Of a DNA stretch of 64,000 bases, positions 61,875 to 64,000 are shown piece after piece. The DNA is taken from contig NZ_RYZK01000003.1 of the NCBI RefSeq assembly GCF_003990645.1, forward strand, positions 310,001 through 374,000, read 5' to 3'. The position numbers and the translations under genes are program-made. Source of the stretch: Shimia sediminis (lineage in GTDB: Bacteria; Pseudomonadota; Alphaproteobacteria; Rhodobacterales; Rhodobacteraceae). How positions within the stretch are numbered: the first letter of the stretch is position 1; each line of letters starts with the position of its first letter. The notes under the pieces were generated by a model, which had not been told where the DNA came from, searched no databases, and saw nothing but the letters and a program-made list of their open reading frames with translations.

Positions 61875-62804
61875 ATGTTGGCGATCTTCCTCAAAACCCT
61901 GCCTTTTTTCGCCCTGATCGGGGTCGGCTACTGGGCCGGGCGCACGCGGTTTTTCAGCGAAGAGGCCACCGCCTATCTGACCAAGTTCGTCTTCTACTTT
62001 GCCCTCTCGGCGATGCTGTTCCGATTCGCCGCCAACCTGTCGCTCTCCGAGGTGCTCGATTGGCCCTTGGTTGGCGCCTATCTCTGGGGCACGGCGGCGG
62101 CCTATGGCATCGCTTCGGCCGTGGGCTTCCTGCGCAGGCTCGACGTGCCCACCGTGGCCGTGGAATCGCAATGCGCGGCGATCGGCAACACCGGCTTTCT
62201 CGGGGTGCCGATGCTGACGCTCCTGATGGGGGCCGAGGCGATTGGCCCGATCATGCTGGTGCTGGCGGTGGACCTGATCGTGTTTTCCAGCCTGATCGTG
62301 ATCCTGATCACCGGGTCGCGGGATGGCCGGATGAGCCTTGGGTTGTTGCGCACCGTCGGGGTTGGCCTGGTCAGGAACCCGATGATTGTCGCCATCACCG
62401 CAGGCCTGATCTGGTCGGCGTTTGAAATCCCGATCCCCGTGCCCATGAACGAATTCCTCGCCATCCTCGGCGGCGCCGCCACGCCCGGCGCGCTGTTTGC
62501 CATCGGCGCTTCACTGGCGTCCAAGTCCGCCGAGCGGGTGCATATCGCCGGCTGGCTGTCGTTCTGCAAACTGGTGCTGCACCCGCTGTTTGTCGCCATC
62601 GCCGCACTCTGGCTGTTTCCGGTCGACACCTATTCCGCCAGCGTCATCATCGCCGCCGCCGCGCTGCCGGTGGCCGGCAATGTCTATATCCTCGCCCAGC
62701 ACTACGGCGTGGCCCCGCACCTGGTGTCGGCCTCGATCCTGTTCTCCACCGCGATCAGCGTTCTCACCGTGCCGGTGGTGATCGCCTGGGTTACGGCGCT
62801 TTAA
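61875..62804 (+). CDS. AEC (auxin efflux carrier) family transporter
   Basis: This 309-residue inner membrane protein has ten hydrophobic helices and AEC motifs: LPFFALIGVGYWAGRTRFFS, QCAAIGNTGFLGVPML, LGGAATPGALFAIGASLA and ALPVAGNVYILAQHY. Bacterial AEC proteins export or exchange organic anions such as malate or malonate; the substrate is unknown. ATG 61875 starts the conserved part; upstream codons overlap intergenic repeats. It stands alone. Confidence 0.9.
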   Translation: MLAIFLKTLPFFALIGVGYWAGRTRFFSEEATAYLTKFVFYFALSAMLFRFAANLSLSEVLDWPLVGAYLWGTAAAYGIASAVGFLRRLDVPTVAVESQCAAIGNTGFLGVPMLTLLMGAEAIGPIMLVLAVDLIVFSSLIVILITGSRDGRMSLGLLRTVGVGLVRNPMIVAITAGLIWSAFEIPIPVPMNEFLAILGGAATPGALFAIGASLASKSAERVHIAGWLSFCKLVLHPLFVAIAALWLFPVDTYSASVIIAAAALPVAGNVYILAQHYGVAPHLVSASILFSTAISVLTVPVVIAWVTAL

Positions 62805-62888
62805 CGCACCCAACCGTCGCGGTTTCGCTTGTGACCCCCCGGCAAACTGCGTTAGCCATGGTCAAGCGGACAAATCCGGGAGGACACC

Positions 62889-63722
62889 ATGGAAATCATT
62901 TCTGAAAACAAGGCATTCGGCGGCGTGCAAGGCGTCTATGGACATCGCTCGCACACCACGCGCTGCGAGATGACCTTTGGCCTGTTTCTCCCGGAAGAGG
63001 CCCGGGACGGCCCGGTCCCCGTGCTCTGGTACCTCTCCGGTCTCACCTGCACCCACGAAAACGCCATGGTCAAGGCAGGCGCCCAAACCTGGGCCGCCGA
63101 ACAGGGCATCGCGCTGATCTTTCCCGACACCAGCCCCCGCGGCGACGATGTCGCCGACGACGACGCCTATGATCTGGGAAAGGGCGCAGGTTTCTATGTC
63201 AGCGCCACGGAAAAACCCTGGGCGCCGCACTATCGCATGTGGGACTATATCGCCGAAGACCTGCCCTCGCTGGTGCAGGAAGAGTTCCCCCTCGACATGA
63301 CCCGCCAGTCGATCAGCGGCCACTCCATGGGTGGCCATGGTGCCCTGACGCTCGCCATGGCGCATCCCGGACGGTATCGCTCGGTCTCGGCCTTTGCGCC
63401 GATCTGCAATCCGACCGGCGCTGACTGGGGCCGCAAACAGCTGCAGGCCTATCTGGGCGACGACACCGGCCAATGGGCCGCGCATGATGCCTCGGTGCAG
63501 ATGGCGGAACGTGGCTTTGACGGCCCGATCCTGATCGATCAGGGCGCCGACGACCAGTTCCTCGACCTTTTGCGCCCCGAAACCCTCGCCGCGGCTGCCG
63601 CCACCCGCCGCCAGCAGATGATCCACCGCATGCAGCCCGGCTATGACCACAGCTATTTCTTTGTCTCCACCTTCATGGAAGACCACGTGACCTTCCACGC
63701 CGAGGCGCTTTACGCAGACTGA
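62889..63722 (+). CDS. fghA: S-formylglutathione hydrolase
   Basis: FghA releases formate and glutathione in glutathione-dependent formaldehyde oxidation. The 277-residue alpha/beta hydrolase has nucleophile Ser146 in SGHSMGGHGAL, Asp222 in DQGADDQFL and His254 in GYDHSYFF as the likely triad, and the esterase D start PVPVLWYLSGLTCTHENAMVK. GGGAGGA precedes the ATG at 62889. The partner formaldehyde dehydrogenase is not in the window. sthA follows after 4 bp. Confidence 0.95.
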   Translation: MEIISENKAFGGVQGVYGHRSHTTRCEMTFGLFLPEEARDGPVPVLWYLSGLTCTHENAMVKAGAQTWAAEQGIALIFPDTSPRGDDVADDDAYDLGKGAGFYVSATEKPWAPHYRMWDYIAEDLPSLVQEEFPLDMTRQSISGHSMGGHGALTLAMAHPGRYRSVSAFAPICNPTGADWGRKQLQAYLGDDTGQWAAHDASVQMAERGFDGPILIDQGADDQFLDLLRPETLAAAAATRRQQMIHRMQPGYDHSYFFVSTFMEDHVTFHAEALYAD

Positions 63723-63726
63723 TCTC

Positions 63727-64000
63727 ATGCCCAAACACGACTATGACCTGATCATCATCGGCTCCGGCCCCGCAGGCCGCGCCGCCGCCATCCAGGCGGG
63801 TAAACTCAAGCGCCGCGTGCTTGTGGTGGATGCCAACGAACGCCTCGGCGGGGTGTCGGTGCACACCGGCACCATCCCGTCCAAGACCCTGCGCGAAACC
63901 GTGCTGAACCTCTCGGGCTGGCGCGAGCGGTCGTTTTATGGTCGTGGCTACCGCGCCAAGGAAGAGATCAGCGCCGAGGATCTCAAGGCCCGCCTGCACA
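63727..64000 (+). CDS. sthA: Soluble pyridine nucleotide transhydrogenase (start, cut by window edge)
   Basis: The first 91 codons show the flavoprotein start DYDLIIIGSGPAGRAAAIQA and HTGTIPSKTLRE. In SthA the first redox Cys of lipoamide-dehydrogenase relatives is replaced by Thr (GTIPSKT), as here, which separates it from glutathione and lipoamide reductases. SthA converts NADPH plus NAD to NADP plus NADH. It begins 4 bp after fghA without a clear ribosome binding site of its own, so translational coupling is likely. Confidence 0.88.
   Translation, partial: MPKHDYDLIIIGSGPAGRAAAIQAGKLKRRVLVVDANERLGGVSVHTGTIPSKTLRETVLNLSGWRERSFYGRGYRAKEEISAEDLKARLH

Noticed and set aside
1-64000. tRNA, rRNA, insertion sequences or prophage
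   Set aside because: I saw no cloverleaf with CCA end, no rRNA stretches, no transposase or integrase sequence and no phage proteins in reading all gene products; a covariance-model scan would be decisive for small RNAs.

Overview
The window is GC-rich, densely packed chromosomal DNA from an alphaproteobacterium, most probably a marine Rhodobacterales (Roseobacter-group) species. Supporting signs are the DUF3035 lipoprotein next to lspA, heparinase-family gene next to purH, Irr-type box in front of the ferritin-like iron exporter MbfA, split saccharopine-type lysine catabolism genes, DUF442-SQR fusion, and GGCCAAAAATATCCC-type intergenic repeats. No rRNA, tRNA, transposase, phage gene or CRISPR array was found.

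Layout. 1-1400: edge of an accessory locus (start of an exported protein, LysR regulator). 1421-6664: lipoprotein, lspA, purH, heparinase-like gene, then a lower-GC GNAT gene. 6827-14641: divergent pair of operons, deoC/exported protein/double ALDH on the minus strand and a four-gene Mn/Zn-type ABC importer on the plus strand, separated by a 37-bp palindrome. 14642-14755 is filled by four hairpins. 14756-22019: EamA transporter, hyi, polA, two saccharopine dehydrogenase genes. 22050-28200: quinone reductase/TetR pair with three operators, DUF3775, a small 4-TM protein/LysR pair, rmuC-mutL. 28368-33654: DUF442-SQR fusion, a secreted protein, SulP transporter, DUF1285. 33722-40381: overlapping MoxR-DUF58-DUF4159-membrane protein operon. 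40603-45264: gpmI-envC-ctpA and rppH. 45267-54738: acyl-CoA dehydrogenase, aryl-CoA hydroxylase/reductase, SDR, MarR and a complete Liv-type ABC importer, probably one aromatic-acid uptake and catabolism locus. 54788-59394: GST-like, DUF3179, DUF2189, GFA and DUF1992 genes. 59508-64000: MarR, TetR, mbfA, AEC transporter, fghA and the start of sthA.

Functional themes. Metal homeostasis appears twice: an importer behind a Fur/Mur-like palindrome and an iron exporter behind an Irr-type box. Catabolic modules include deoxyribose 5-phosphate (deoC plus ALDH), hydroxypyruvate (hyi), lysine (saccharopine), an aryl-CoA epoxidation/hydroxylation route, and formaldehyde (fghA, GFA). Housekeeping genes cover DNA repair/replication (polA, mutL, rmuC), lipoprotein processing, purine synthesis and cell-wall control. 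Much of the regulation can be read from clear inverted repeats in divergent promoters.

No clearly new defence or mobile system was seen. The least explained structures are the four-hairpin array at 14660-14753, the MoxR operon with three vWA-like partners, the DUF442-SQR fusion lacking one expected cysteine, and the mosaic intergenic repeats.
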